Assembly (NCBI GenBank): GCA_900540365.1
Contig: UQFN01000007.1
Location: forward strand, 1 to 64,000
Length of the DNA: 64,000 nucleotides
Reading direction: 5' to 3'
DNA from: an uncultured Mollicutes bacterium
Lineage (GTDB): Bacteria; Bacillota_I; Bacilli_A; RFN20; CAG-826
This document shows positions 26,251 to 34,866 of this stretch, piece after piece (position 1 is the stretch's first letter; each line of letters opens with the position of its first letter). The translations under genes and the position numbers were made by a program. Below the pieces are notes generated by a model. That model was given only the letters and a program-made list of their open reading frames with translations, had not been told where the DNA came from and made no database searches.

Positions 26251-26826
26251 TTTAATTGTTTCCATTGCTCTAACTTGCTTTGATTTTGCATTTTCGACAA
26301 AATCAATATTTAGCTCTTCGCATCTTTCTTTTAAGGAATTTTTTGCTCTTTCTAAAGATGTTCCTTCAAGTTCTAATTCGTAATCAATTAATCCGTTGTA
26401 ATAATTTTTATCAATTGCAAATACTTCATTATCGCTGAAATTTTCAATTACAATACGTTCAGTTTTTAAAGTAGTTTGTATTTTTAATTTAGTTATATCA
26501 ACGCCAAACATTAAAAGAAGATTTTTAATCGATCCATTAGGGAAAACACCATTATTTTTAAAATTATCAAATTCTTTTTCAGAAATACTTTCTTTTTTCT
26601 CTAATAAACCTTCTTGCAAAGGAGCTTTCATATTTAAAACAAAAAAGTCTTTTTGTCTAATTCTTAAACCAATTCCGAATTGTTTTAATAATAAATCATC
26701 AGTATCAATATAATAATTTAGCTGTGTAACTTTTTGTAATTCTTCTTTCTTATAAAATTTAAGAACACGATTATAATCATCTTCATTAATTAAAACTTTA
26801 GCTTCTATTTCAATGTTTGTTGCCAT
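26245..26826 (-). CDS. CYTH-domain protein (triphosphate tunnel enzyme, YjbK-like)
   Basis: 193 residues with the N-terminal ExExK signature (EIEAKV at residue 6) and alternating charged beta strands (GLRIRQK, NMKAP, DYELELEG) of the triphosphate tunnel fold. Members hydrolyse inorganic triphosphate or thiamine triphosphate, or bind nucleotides. In Bacillota the YjbK-like genes often sit near nadK and RelA-type genes, as here: nadK starts 54 bp away, divergently. SD GGAGA. Its stop codon is embedded in a terminator stem. Confidence 0.85.
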   Translation of the reverse strand: MATNIEIEAKVLINEDDYNRVLKFYKKEELQKVTQLNYYIDTDDLLLKQFGIGLRIRQKDFFVLNMKAPLQEGLLEKKESISEKEFDNFKNNGVFPNGSIKNLLLMFGVDITKLKIQTTLKTERIVIENFSDNEVFAIDKNYYNGLIDYELELEGTSLERAKNSLKERCEELNIDFVENAKSKQVRAMETIKK

Positions 26827-26880
26827 ATTTTATAATCTCCTTTAAATATGATACAATAAACAAGGTTAAAATTAAAGAAT

Positions 26881-27663
26881 ATGAAACCTAGATTTTGTGT
26901 TGTTAATAAAGAAATTTCTAACTTAAAAATTACTAAAGAAGAAGTCATTAATGAAATTATTTCTTTAGGTTATGAGTTAGATGATAAAAATCCAGAAATT
27001 GTAATTACACTTGGAGGAGATGGAACTTTTTTAAAAGCGTTTCATCAATATAACAAACAAAAGCCTCTTTTTGTTGGTATAAATGAAGGCAATTTAGGTT
27101 TTTTATGCGAATTTAGTATTAATGAATTAAACGAAGTTTACGAAATTTTAAAAAAACATGATTTTAGTTTAATAAAAGAAATTAATTTATTAAAACTTGA
27201 AGGATTAAAAGAAACATATTTTGCTTTAAATGAATTTCGTATCGAATCAAATAATGGCGGTGCATTAGCTTTTGATGTAAAAATTGATAATGTTTATTTT
27301 GAAAAATTAAAAGCGGATGGTGTATGTTTTTCAACTGCTTTAGGTAGTACTGGAATAAATAAAAATATTAATGGTGCAGTAGTTGTTCCTACTTTGAATG
27401 TGTATCAAATGAGCGAAAAAACTCCAATTAACAATAAACATTATTCATCTTTAAAAAGTTCATTAATTTTAACTAAAGATAATGTTGTTAGCTTAAATAA
27501 TTTTAGTAATGACTCTTTTGTAATTTATTTTGATAATTGCTTTATTAATGTTTCAAATTTTTTAGATGTATTAACAATATCTTTATCGAATGAAAAAATT
27601 TCTATTTTAAAAAATAGAAATTCTAACTATTTAGCAAAATTAAGCGATTCATTTATTAAATAA
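26881..27663 (+). CDS. nadK: NAD kinase
   Basis: 260 residues, the short bacterial form. The GGDGT motif (LGGDGTFLKAF, near residue 44), GINEGNLGFL and the NEFRIE segment, matching the conserved NE/D of the active site, are present. It phosphorylates NAD to NADP. The promoter has TACAAT (26852-26857) and a weak distant AAGG. It is divergent from the CYTH gene and its 3' end overlaps the convergent maf gene by 8 bp. Confidence 0.9.
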   Translation: MKPRFCVVNKEISNLKITKEEVINEIISLGYELDDKNPEIVITLGGDGTFLKAFHQYNKQKPLFVGINEGNLGFLCEFSINELNEVYEILKKHDFSLIKEINLLKLEGLKETYFALNEFRIESNNGGALAFDVKIDNVYFEKLKADGVCFSTALGSTGINKNINGAVVVPTLNVYQMSEKTPINNKHYSSLKSSLILTKDNVVSLNNFSNDSFVIYFDNCFINVSNFLDVLTISLSNEKISILKNRNSNYLAKLSDSFIK

Positions 27664-28216
27664 AGTTAAATTTTTTAAGTTGTTTTTTAATATAAAATAA
27701 AGGGAACCCCATTACATTATAATAATCACCCTTTATTTTTTTAATGATATGAAAATTTTTATCATCTTGAACAGCATATGCACCTGCTTTATCTAAAACA
27801 TTTTCATTATTAATATAATTTGTAATAGTCTTATCATCTAATTTATTAAAATAAACATAACTTGTAACTTCTTTAAAATACGCTTTATTTTTATATAAGA
27901 TAACAACTCCAGTAACGACTTTATGTCGATTATTAGAAAGTTTATTTAAAATTTCTTTTGCGTTTTCTAAAGAAGTTGGTTTTCCAATAATTTCTTTTTT
28001 TAATATAACTACTGTATCACTTGTTATTAATAAGTCGTTTTCGTTAATTTTGTCTTTAAGCGATAAAGCTTTATTAAAAGCTTCTTTTAAAGCATAATGT
28101 TTTTCTTTTTTAGAAATTAAAGATTCATTAAAATTAGGACTTAAAGTAATAAAATCCGTTGTTAAAGTTTTTAATAATTCAATTCTTCTAGGAGAAGTAC
28201 TTCCAAGTATTAGCAT
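27656..28216 (-). CDS. maf: Maf-family nucleoside triphosphate pyrophosphatase
   Basis: 186 residues. The Maf signature LILGSTSPRR opens the protein. The SDTVV acidic motif (near 69), GKP and the AGAYAVQD segment are all intact. It hydrolyses dTTP/UTP or modified nucleotides and has been linked to septum control. It lies 1 bp after the RNase J stop, so it is co-transcribed with RNase J on the minus strand. Confidence 0.92.
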   Translation of the reverse strand: MLILGSTSPRRIELLKTLTTDFITLSPNFNESLISKKEKHYALKEAFNKALSLKDKINENDLLITSDTVVILKKEIIGKPTSLENAKEILNKLSNNRHKVVTGVVILYKNKAYFKEVTSYVYFNKLDDKTITNYINNENVLDKAGAYAVQDDKNFHIIKKIKGDYYNVMGFPLFYIKKQLKKFNFI

Positions 28217-28217
28217 A

Positions 28218-29903
28218 TTAATTTAAATTCATGATTAAAGGTATAATCATTGGATTACGTTGAGTTTTTCTAAAATAGTATTTTGAAACAACACTTCGAA
28301 TAGTGTTTTTAATATCTCCAAAAGTAATATGATTATTTGTTTTAAACATTTCTCCTAAAGCTTCTTGAACTTGTATGGAAGCATGACGAGTGAGATGTTC
28401 TTCGTTAGCTCCATAACTAACAAATCCGACTGTAATAACTTTTGGTGGAGCCATAAGTTGATTGGTTTTACTATTTAAACAAATTAAAACACCAACCATA
28501 CCATCATCTTGAAGAATTTTACGATCACGAATAACTGCAGTTGAAACTCCATTTATGTCGTTTCCATCAATATAAACATCTTCAGCTGGAATTCTTTCCC
28601 CATCACGTATTTTGTGGTTTTCTAAAATAATTGTATCTCCATTAGCTAAAACGAAAATATTTTCACTAGGAATACCAATTTGTTTTGCAACTTCAGCATG
28701 AAGTTTTAACATATGATATTCTCCATGAGCTGGCATGAAATATTTTGGATTAAATAATTTTATATTAAGAGCTAATTCTTTTCTTGAAGGGTGACCAGAA
28801 GAGTGAATTTCACTGAAAATACTATTTGTGATGACGTTTGCACCATATCTTGTTAGTAAGTTTACAACACGAGAAATACTTGCCCCATTTCCTGGAATAG
28901 GAGAAGAAGAGAATACAACGGTATCTCCTGGAACGATACGAATATTTTTAAAAGAACCATTTACAATTCTACTTAATGCGGCCATTGGTTCACCTTGGCT
29001 ACCAGTACATAAAATAACCATTTCGTTGTCTCTACAAGAAGTGATATTATCAACGGTTTTTAATATTTCTGAAGGAATCTTAATATAGCCAAATTTCCTA
29101 GCGTATTCAATTGTATTAACCATACTTCTACCAACAACAATTAATTTTCGATGATGTGCGATTGTTGCTTCAACTATTTGTTGAATACGAGAAATATTAC
29201 TGCTGAAAGTGGAAATTATTAATCTTCCTTGAGCTTTATCGAATATTTCGTTAATAGAATCAATAACATTTTTTTCACTTGGAGTCCAACCTGGTTTTTC
29301 AGCATTAGTAGAATCAGCAAGTAAAAGGTCAACACCTTCAGTTCCAATACGAGCAATTTTGGCAAGTTCAATATCTGGTCCGATTGGAGTTAAATCTATT
29401 TTAAAATCGCCAGTTGTAACAATTCTACCTTCACTTGTATCTATACAAATTCCAAAAGAATCTGGAATGGAGTGAGTAACTCTAAAAAATGTTACTTCAA
29501 ATTCTCCAGCAACAATTTTTGAATTTTGATCGTATTCTACAATTTTTACATTTTCTTTTACTTTTTTTTCTTCTAGTTTTTGTCTAATTAAGGCACAAGC
29601 TAATTTTGGAGCATAAATTACTGGAATTTTAATTGCTTTAACTAAAAAAGGAATGGCACCTATATGATCTTCATGCCCGTGAGTAATAAATAAAGCTCTG
29701 ATTTTATTTTGATTATTTTTTAAATGAGTATAGTTTGGAATAACATAATCTACCCCAACTAAATCGTCTTCAGGAAATTTAACACCGGCATCAATAATAA
29801 TTAAATGACGATCACTTTCAATACAATATGTGTTTTTTCCAACTTCTCCAAGGCCACCAAGAGCATAAATTGAGATAGGATTATTTGCTATTTTTGACGC
29901 CAT
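28218..29903 (-). CDS. rnj: ribonuclease J
   Basis: 561 residues from the ATG at 29903; an upstream in-frame TTG lies inside the SD (GGAGG) and is rejected. It is a metallo-beta-lactamase/beta-CASP nuclease with the zinc motif FITHGHEDHIGAIP near residue 75, the CASP motifs (ADSTNAEKPG and the HSSGHPSRKEL histidines) and a C-terminal domain. It is a 5'-3' exonuclease and endonuclease for mRNA decay and rRNA processing. Such an enzyme would act directly on leaderless transcripts. One copy is visible here; I cannot tell J1 from J2. Confidence 0.94.
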   Translation of the reverse strand: MASKIANNPISIYALGGLGEVGKNTYCIESDRHLIIIDAGVKFPEDDLVGVDYVIPNYTHLKNNQNKIRALFITHGHEDHIGAIPFLVKAIKIPVIYAPKLACALIRQKLEEKKVKENVKIVEYDQNSKIVAGEFEVTFFRVTHSIPDSFGICIDTSEGRIVTTGDFKIDLTPIGPDIELAKIARIGTEGVDLLLADSTNAEKPGWTPSEKNVIDSINEIFDKAQGRLIISTFSSNISRIQQIVEATIAHHRKLIVVGRSMVNTIEYARKFGYIKIPSEILKTVDNITSCRDNEMVILCTGSQGEPMAALSRIVNGSFKNIRIVPGDTVVFSSSPIPGNGASISRVVNLLTRYGANVITNSIFSEIHSSGHPSRKELALNIKLFNPKYFMPAHGEYHMLKLHAEVAKQIGIPSENIFVLANGDTIILENHKIRDGERIPAEDVYIDGNDINGVSTAVIRDRKILQDDGMVGVLICLNSKTNQLMAPPKVITVGFVSYGANEEHLTRHASIQVQEALGEMFKTNNHITFGDIKNTIRSVVSKYYFRKTQRNPMIIPLIMNLN

Positions 29904-30093
29904 ACAATAAATAACCTCCAATAAATTATTGTTATCAAATTTAAGTCAATTGCATTATATTAAATAAATTTTTTTAATACAAGCAAAACAAATGCAATTT
30001 AATGAACTTTTTTAGGCAGAATGTCTATATTATATATTTAAAAATTTAAATATATGTTGAGATAAAAAATATTTTTTACTAATATTATTTATC

Positions 30094-31176
30094 ATGTATA
30101 AGTTAATTAAATTAAAGAAAGATATTAAATATTATTTCTACGATCATCCTATTAAGAAAAATATTGCTGAAAATTTTTATATGTTATTAGTAACTGCTTT
30201 AAGTGGTTTAGTTTTTGCGTTTGGTTTTAATACTTTTATTCAACCAAATTTTCAAGCTATGTCACCTGAGATACTTAATGACGTAACAATTAAATATTTA
30301 GCGAGTTGTGGAGCAAGTGGAATCTCTCAATCTTTAAATGTAATTTTAAAATTATGTCGTTTAGAGTGGATAACAAATGAGATTAATTTCAATATTACTT
30401 ATTGGTTATTTTACTTATTAGTAAACATTCCTTTATTCTTTTTAGGATTTTTTAGAGTAGGAAAGAAGTTTGCTATTTATTCTTTAATTAATGTATGTTT
30501 CGCATCTTTATTTGGTATTTTATTAAAAAGTGAAGATCCTAACTTTTTAATTAATCAAATAAGTTCAAGACTTGCAACTGAAACAGTTGCAAGAGTTTTA
30601 TTTGCTGGTATGTGTACAGGCTTAGCTAGTGCACTAGCTTATAAAATAGATTCTACTGCTGGAGGAACTGATATTATTGCTTTTTTTATTAGTGAAAAGA
30701 AATCAGTTTTAATTGGAAAGCGGAGTGCCTTTTTTAACGTAATAATTGTTTCTGCCTATTCTATTTTAAGTTGCATCCATTTAGATCAAAACTTATTCCC
30801 TGATGGTAGTGAATTTGCAAGTATTGAACCATCAATTGCCTTTATTACTTTCTTATTTACTTTACTTTATATGATAGTTGTAGCTTTTGTAGTTGATATT
30901 ATTAACACAAAGAATAAAAAATATAATGTAGAAATTTTTACACCAAACTTTAATTTATCACAATCAATTATTGCTGCAGTTCCTCATGGCTGTACAATTA
31001 TTGATGGAAGAGGTGGTTATAGTGGCAAGCCTGTTTATATGATTCAGATTTCAGTTAGAAAAAGTGAAGTTAAACAAATTGTTAAATTAACTAAAGCAAT
31101 TGATCCTCATGCCTTTATTAATGTATGGCCGATGGAACAAGTATATGGAAAATTTTATAGAAATCCAATTAAATAA
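30094..31176 (+). CDS. YitT family membrane protein
   Basis: 360 residues. About five to six membrane helices (from residue 25 to about 280) contain the FGFNTFIQPNF, GTGLASALAYK-like and STAGGTDIIAFF segments. A soluble DUF2179 domain (about 285-360; TIIDGRGGYSGKPVYMI) follows. Role unknown; a small-molecule exporter or sensor is proposed for the family. No SD is seen; TATTAT at 30083-30088 is 5 nt before ATG, consistent with a leaderless transcript. A strong terminator follows. Confidence 0.9.
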   Translation: MYKLIKLKKDIKYYFYDHPIKKNIAENFYMLLVTALSGLVFAFGFNTFIQPNFQAMSPEILNDVTIKYLASCGASGISQSLNVILKLCRLEWITNEINFNITYWLFYLLVNIPLFFLGFFRVGKKFAIYSLINVCFASLFGILLKSEDPNFLINQISSRLATETVARVLFAGMCTGLASALAYKIDSTAGGTDIIAFFISEKKSVLIGKRSAFFNVIIVSAYSILSCIHLDQNLFPDGSEFASIEPSIAFITFLFTLLYMIVVAFVVDIINTKNKKYNVEIFTPNFNLSQSIIAAVPHGCTIIDGRGGYSGKPVYMIQISVRKSEVKQIVKLTKAIDPHAFINVWPMEQVYGKFYRNPIK

Positions 31177-31191
31177 AGTCGTTAATTTATT

Positions 31192-31222
31192 AAAATACCT
31201 TGCAAAACCCAGGTATTTTTTA
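31192..31222 (+). terminator. terminator after the YitT-family gene
   Basis: A perfect stem AAATACCT (31193-31200) / AGGTATTT (31211-31218) with loop TGCAAAACCC and a T run. The loop shares a 15-base segment with the intergenic region near 59570. Confidence 0.88.
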
Positions 31223-31274
31223 CTAATTTAAATAAATGAAAGTGAAATATATTAAACTTTTTTATTAAAATATC

Positions 31275-31280
31275 TATAAT
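31275..31280 (+). promoter_or_regulatory. -10 box of a leaderless transcript (PlsC-like gene)
   Basis: A perfect TATAAT is followed by exactly 6 nt and then ATG (31287). With normal sigma-A spacing, transcription would begin at or beside the start codon, and no SD exists. Confidence 0.65.
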
Positions 31281-31286
31281 AACGTT

Positions 31287-32546
31287 ATGAAAAAGACATT
31301 AGAACAAAAGCTGCATGAAAGACAAGTTCATAAACCTAATTTTATGTTATATAACTTTTTAGGATACTTATGGAAATATACAGTTGCTAAAAAATATCAA
31401 GTTGAAACAGAATTTATTGATAATCCTAAAAAAGAAAAAGGAGCATATATATTAGTAAGTAATCATGCAAGCCGTGCCGATTATATTTTTACGGCAGTTC
31501 CTTTATTACCACAAACTTTTAATTTCGTTGTTGGTTATAATGAGTTTTTTAGAAGTCATCTTGCACCTATTTTAAAGTTGTTACAAGAAATTCCTAAGAA
31601 AAATTTTACCCCAGATTTATATCCAATTATGCAAATGAAAAAGATAGTAAGTAATGGTGGTAGGATTCAAATATTTTTAGAAGGAATGTCTTCTATAAGT
31701 GGAGGAAGTCAACCAATAGCTTTAGGTGGTGCTAAATTATTAAAATGGTTAAATGTACCGGTTTATGTTAGCAATATTAAAGGTGGATATTTAACTGCTC
31801 CTAAATATAATTTGACTGATCGCCCTGGAAAAGTTAAAGTTACTTTTAAAAAATTATTTTCTAGAGAGGATTTAGCTAAATATTCTATCGATGAAATGAC
31901 CGATATTTTAAATAAAGAAATTCATACTGATGATTATGCTTATAATGAAGTTGTTAAAACTTTTTATAAATCAAATCAAATAGCTTTAAATATAGATCAA
32001 CTCCTTTATAAGTGCCCAAAATGTGGAGCTGAGTTTGAAATGACTAGCACTAACACATCTTTTAAATGCAAAAAATGTGGTAACGAAGTTGAAATGGATA
32101 ATTATTATACTTTAAAAGCTAAAGATAATAGTATAACTTTAAAAAATCCTAAAGTATGGTTTGATTATCAAAGAGAAGAAGTTAAAAAAGAAATTCAAGA
32201 TGAGAATTTTTCTTTTGAAGAAGAAGTTAAAATTGGCTTTTTACCTAAATATAAATATTTGAAACATTTAGCTACAAGTATTATTGAAGGAAATGGTACT
32301 TTGCGAATTGATCATCAAGGAATTCATTTTAGGGGATATCGAAATAATAAAGAATTTAATTTTGATTTAGAGTTAAGTGAAACACCTACTTATGGAATGT
32401 GCACAGATGCAACTAGATTTTATACTTTCTTAAAAGGTGGAGAATTTATTGAATTTTACCCAAGTAGAAATAGCGTTATAAAATGGTTATTAGTTACTGA
32501 AGAACTTCATCGAATGCATGGAGGAGCTTGGCAAAATTATAAATAA
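31287..32546 (+). CDS. PlsC-like acyltransferase with an added zinc ribbon and C-terminal domain
   Basis: 419 residues. The first 210 or so form a glycerolipid acyltransferase domain: the catalytic NHASRAD motif (near residue 60) and FLEGMSS, matching the FPEG motif, suit lysophosphatidate acylation at the membrane. A four-cysteine zinc ribbon (CPKCG and CKKCG, about 235-260) and a beta-rich tail of about 150 residues resembling a lipid- or membrane-binding fold follow. The tail is not part of ordinary PlsC, which is about 240 residues. Its promoter gives a leaderless mRNA. The terminator after it is shared with def. Confidence 0.8.
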   Translation: MKKTLEQKLHERQVHKPNFMLYNFLGYLWKYTVAKKYQVETEFIDNPKKEKGAYILVSNHASRADYIFTAVPLLPQTFNFVVGYNEFFRSHLAPILKLLQEIPKKNFTPDLYPIMQMKKIVSNGGRIQIFLEGMSSISGGSQPIALGGAKLLKWLNVPVYVSNIKGGYLTAPKYNLTDRPGKVKVTFKKLFSREDLAKYSIDEMTDILNKEIHTDDYAYNEVVKTFYKSNQIALNIDQLLYKCPKCGAEFEMTSTNTSFKCKKCGNEVEMDNYYTLKAKDNSITLKNPKVWFDYQREEVKKEIQDENFSFEEEVKIGFLPKYKYLKHLATSIIEGNGTLRIDHQGIHFRGYRNNKEFNFDLELSETPTYGMCTDATRFYTFLKGGEFIEFYPSRNSVIKWLLVTEELHRMHGGAWQNYK

Positions 32547-32575
32547 AAATGTGCTATAATGAGCACATTTTTTTA
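32547..32575. terminator. terminator between the PlsC-like gene and def
   Basis: A perfect 8-9-bp stem AAATGTGCT (32547-32555) / AGCACATTT (32562-32570) with a T run to the right and A residues to the left, so it serves both convergent genes. Confidence 0.87.
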
Positions 32576-33121
32576 AAGTTTTAAAGCGTTACTTCTTTCT
32601 TCAAATGGATTGAATTTATTTATTCGATCATAATATAAAATACCTTTTAAATGATCGATTTCATGTTGAGCAACAATAGCTAGAAAATTAGTTAATACAA
32701 TATCTTCTTCTTTATCTTTTAATAAATTATAAGCACGAACTGTAATTTTTTGATGACGATATACATAACCACTATGTGGTTTATCAACAGATAAGCAACC
32801 TTCACCATTTTCTAAATAAGTTAATCGTGCAGATTCACTAATTATTTTTGGATTAACTAAACAATAAGAATGTTCTCTACCTTCACCATCAACTACATAA
32901 ATTGCAATCATTTGTTTATTTAAACCAATTTGAGGTGCAGCTAAACCTACTCCGGATTGAATATGATATTTTTCACTTAATTCAGGATCATTAGATATTT
33001 TTAAATATTCCAACATATCTAATAATGTCTGTCTATCTTCATTAGATAAAGGAAGTTCAACTGGAACGCTTGGTTCTCTTAAACTTTTTTTGTTATCTTT
33101 TACAATTTTAAAAATTTTCAT
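32573..33121 (-). CDS. def: peptide deformylase
   Basis: 182 residues with the three conserved motifs GVGLAAPQIG, EGCLSV and QHEIDHLKG (metal-binding Cys and two His). It removes the formyl group from nascent peptides. It is type II by length and the insertion between motifs I and II. Its promoter has TATAAT (complement of 33129-33134) 7 nt before ATG and no SD, so it is probably leaderless. It is divergent from the epimerase gene over only 91 bp. Confidence 0.95.
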   Translation of the reverse strand: MKIFKIVKDNKKSLREPSVPVELPLSNEDRQTLLDMLEYLKISNDPELSEKYHIQSGVGLAAPQIGLNKQMIAIYVVDGEGREHSYCLVNPKIISESARLTYLENGEGCLSVDKPHSGYVYRHQKITVRAYNLLKDKEEDIVLTNFLAIVAQHEIDHLKGILYYDRINKFNPFEERSNALKL

Positions 33122-33175
33122 ATTTAAAATTATAAACTATTTGAGGTAAATTGCACTTTATATAATTAAAAATTA

Positions 33176-33205
33176 TTAACAATATTTTAAATATTCAAGT
33201 AAAAT
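33176..33205 (+). promoter_or_regulatory. promoter of the epimerase gene (leaderless)
   Basis: -35 TTAACA (33176-33181), an 18-bp spacer, -10 TAAAAT (33200-33205), then 7 nt to ATG at 33213. There is no room for an SD. Confidence 0.6.
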
Positions 33206-33212
33206 TATAAAT

Positions 33213-34736
33213 ATGAAAATAGCAGTAACTGGTGGAACAGGTAATATTGGTAATGAAGTATTAAAGGCAATTTTACCTTTAGACTTTGTTGATAATGTTA
33301 ATATTTTAGTTCGTAAGAATAAATTAAATTCTAAAAAAATAGTAGAGTTTTGCAAGGAATTTCCTGGAAAATTACAGATTTTTGTTGGCGATATGAATGA
33401 CAAAAATACCTTAAAGTCTTTAACAAAAGATGTTGATTTAATAATAAATTTAGCTGCTGTAATACCACCAATTTCTGATAATTTTCCAAAATTAGCAATT
33501 GAATGTAATGAAATTGGTTTAAATAATCTAGTAGATATTTTAGAGCAAAATAATCAAGAATCTTTATTTATCGATATGTCAAGCGTTGCTGTTTATGGAA
33601 ATCGAACAGAAAAGCATCCTTTTGTTGAAGTTGGTGATCCTTTATTAATAAGTGTAGGAGATATCTATGCTTTAACAAAAGTAAGAGCTGAATTTAGGAT
33701 TCTTGAATCAAAATTAAAGAAACGGGTTATTTTAAGAGAATCTGCTGTTTTACATGAGAACTTAATGAAAGATAATATGAAAGATGGAATTATGTTTCAC
33801 ACTTGCTTTAATGCACCTCTTGAATGGATAAGTAGCAAAGACACTGCAATTTTATTTAAAAACATTTGTATCAAATATTATAAAAATGAATTAAATGAGC
33901 ATAATTTTTACAAAAAAGTTTTTAATGTTGGTAATAAACTTAATAGAGTAACAGGATATGAAACATTTAACGAAGGTTTCAAAATGCTTGGAGCTAATTG
34001 TGATAAATTTTTTGAACCAAATTTTAATGCTTTAAGAAATTTTCATGGAGCATGGTTTAGAGATAGTGATAAATTAAATGAGATGTTTCATTTTCAAAAC
34101 GATGAAATTTCTTCATTTTGGGACAGATTGATAAAAGAAAATAAAATCGTTACTTTAGGAAAGTTTGTTCCAAAAAAATTAATTAAGAAATTTGTGATCG
34201 AACGATTATTTGAAGATGAAAACTCACCTCGTTATTGGATTAATCACAATGATATTCCTAAAATAAATGCTTATTTTATTAACTTAGATACCTATAATAA
34301 GATACCTAAAACATTTGATGAATTTGGATTGTTTTCTAAACAAAGTAACTATCAAGAAATTAAAAATAATGTAAATTATCAAAAAATTAATTTATTTTTT
34401 GACACAAACAAAAAAGATGAAGATATTGATATTAATGATTTAATTAATGTTGCTCATGCACATAATGGAAAATTGTTAACAAAAGAATTTAAAAAAGGTG
34501 ATGTGTATCAACAATTAACTTGGGAAACTCAAGATAAAGAAATTTTTAAAGCAACTCCTTATACAATTTTACGAGCCGGTCATTGGTACAATCCTAGTTA
34601 TTATAAATATTCATGGGAATTTGATCGTTTAGCTAAGACTGATTTAATTTACAAACAAATCTGGTTTGACTCACGTTTAGAAAGTGAAAATAACTTATAT
34701 TATTTCGATGAAAAATTAAATTTATGTATAAGATAG
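33213..34736 (+). CDS. NAD-dependent epimerase/dehydratase (extended SDR) with a long unknown C-terminal half
   Basis: 507 residues. The N-terminal Rossmann motif GGTGNIGNE (residue 7), the LAAVIPP segment, DMSSVAVYG and the active-site YALTK (about 150) mark an extended short-chain dehydrogenase. Nucleotide-sugar epimerases usually end near 310. Here about 190 residues follow with charged, aromatic-rich sequence (SPRYWINHNDIP, RAGHWYNPSYYKYSW) that I do not recognise. The substrate is unknown. Leaderless promoter. It precedes the sugar-transport ATPase but is probably transcribed separately. Confidence 0.75.
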   Translation: MKIAVTGGTGNIGNEVLKAILPLDFVDNVNILVRKNKLNSKKIVEFCKEFPGKLQIFVGDMNDKNTLKSLTKDVDLIINLAAVIPPISDNFPKLAIECNEIGLNNLVDILEQNNQESLFIDMSSVAVYGNRTEKHPFVEVGDPLLISVGDIYALTKVRAEFRILESKLKKRVILRESAVLHENLMKDNMKDGIMFHTCFNAPLEWISSKDTAILFKNICIKYYKNELNEHNFYKKVFNVGNKLNRVTGYETFNEGFKMLGANCDKFFEPNFNALRNFHGAWFRDSDKLNEMFHFQNDEISSFWDRLIKENKIVTLGKFVPKKLIKKFVIERLFEDENSPRYWINHNDIPKINAYFINLDTYNKIPKTFDEFGLFSKQSNYQEIKNNVNYQKINLFFDTNKKDEDIDINDLINVAHAHNGKLLTKEFKKGDVYQQLTWETQDKEIFKATPYTILRAGHWYNPSYYKYSWEFDRLAKTDLIYKQIWFDSRLESENNLYYFDEKLNLCIR

Positions 34737-34866
34737 GTTAAATAGTTATATATACATTTTTAACCTTTTTATAATGTTTTTTATTAAAATACATATAGTT
34801 TCTTGCTTTAAAAAAAATATAAATTATAAAATAAAAACAAATAAATTATTACATAGAGGTAAAAGA

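Noticed and set aside
26201..26383. 60-codon + strand frame between the galactokinase-like and CYTH genes
   Set aside because: It lies over the terminator and antisense to the CYTH coding region, with no start signal or recognisable product.
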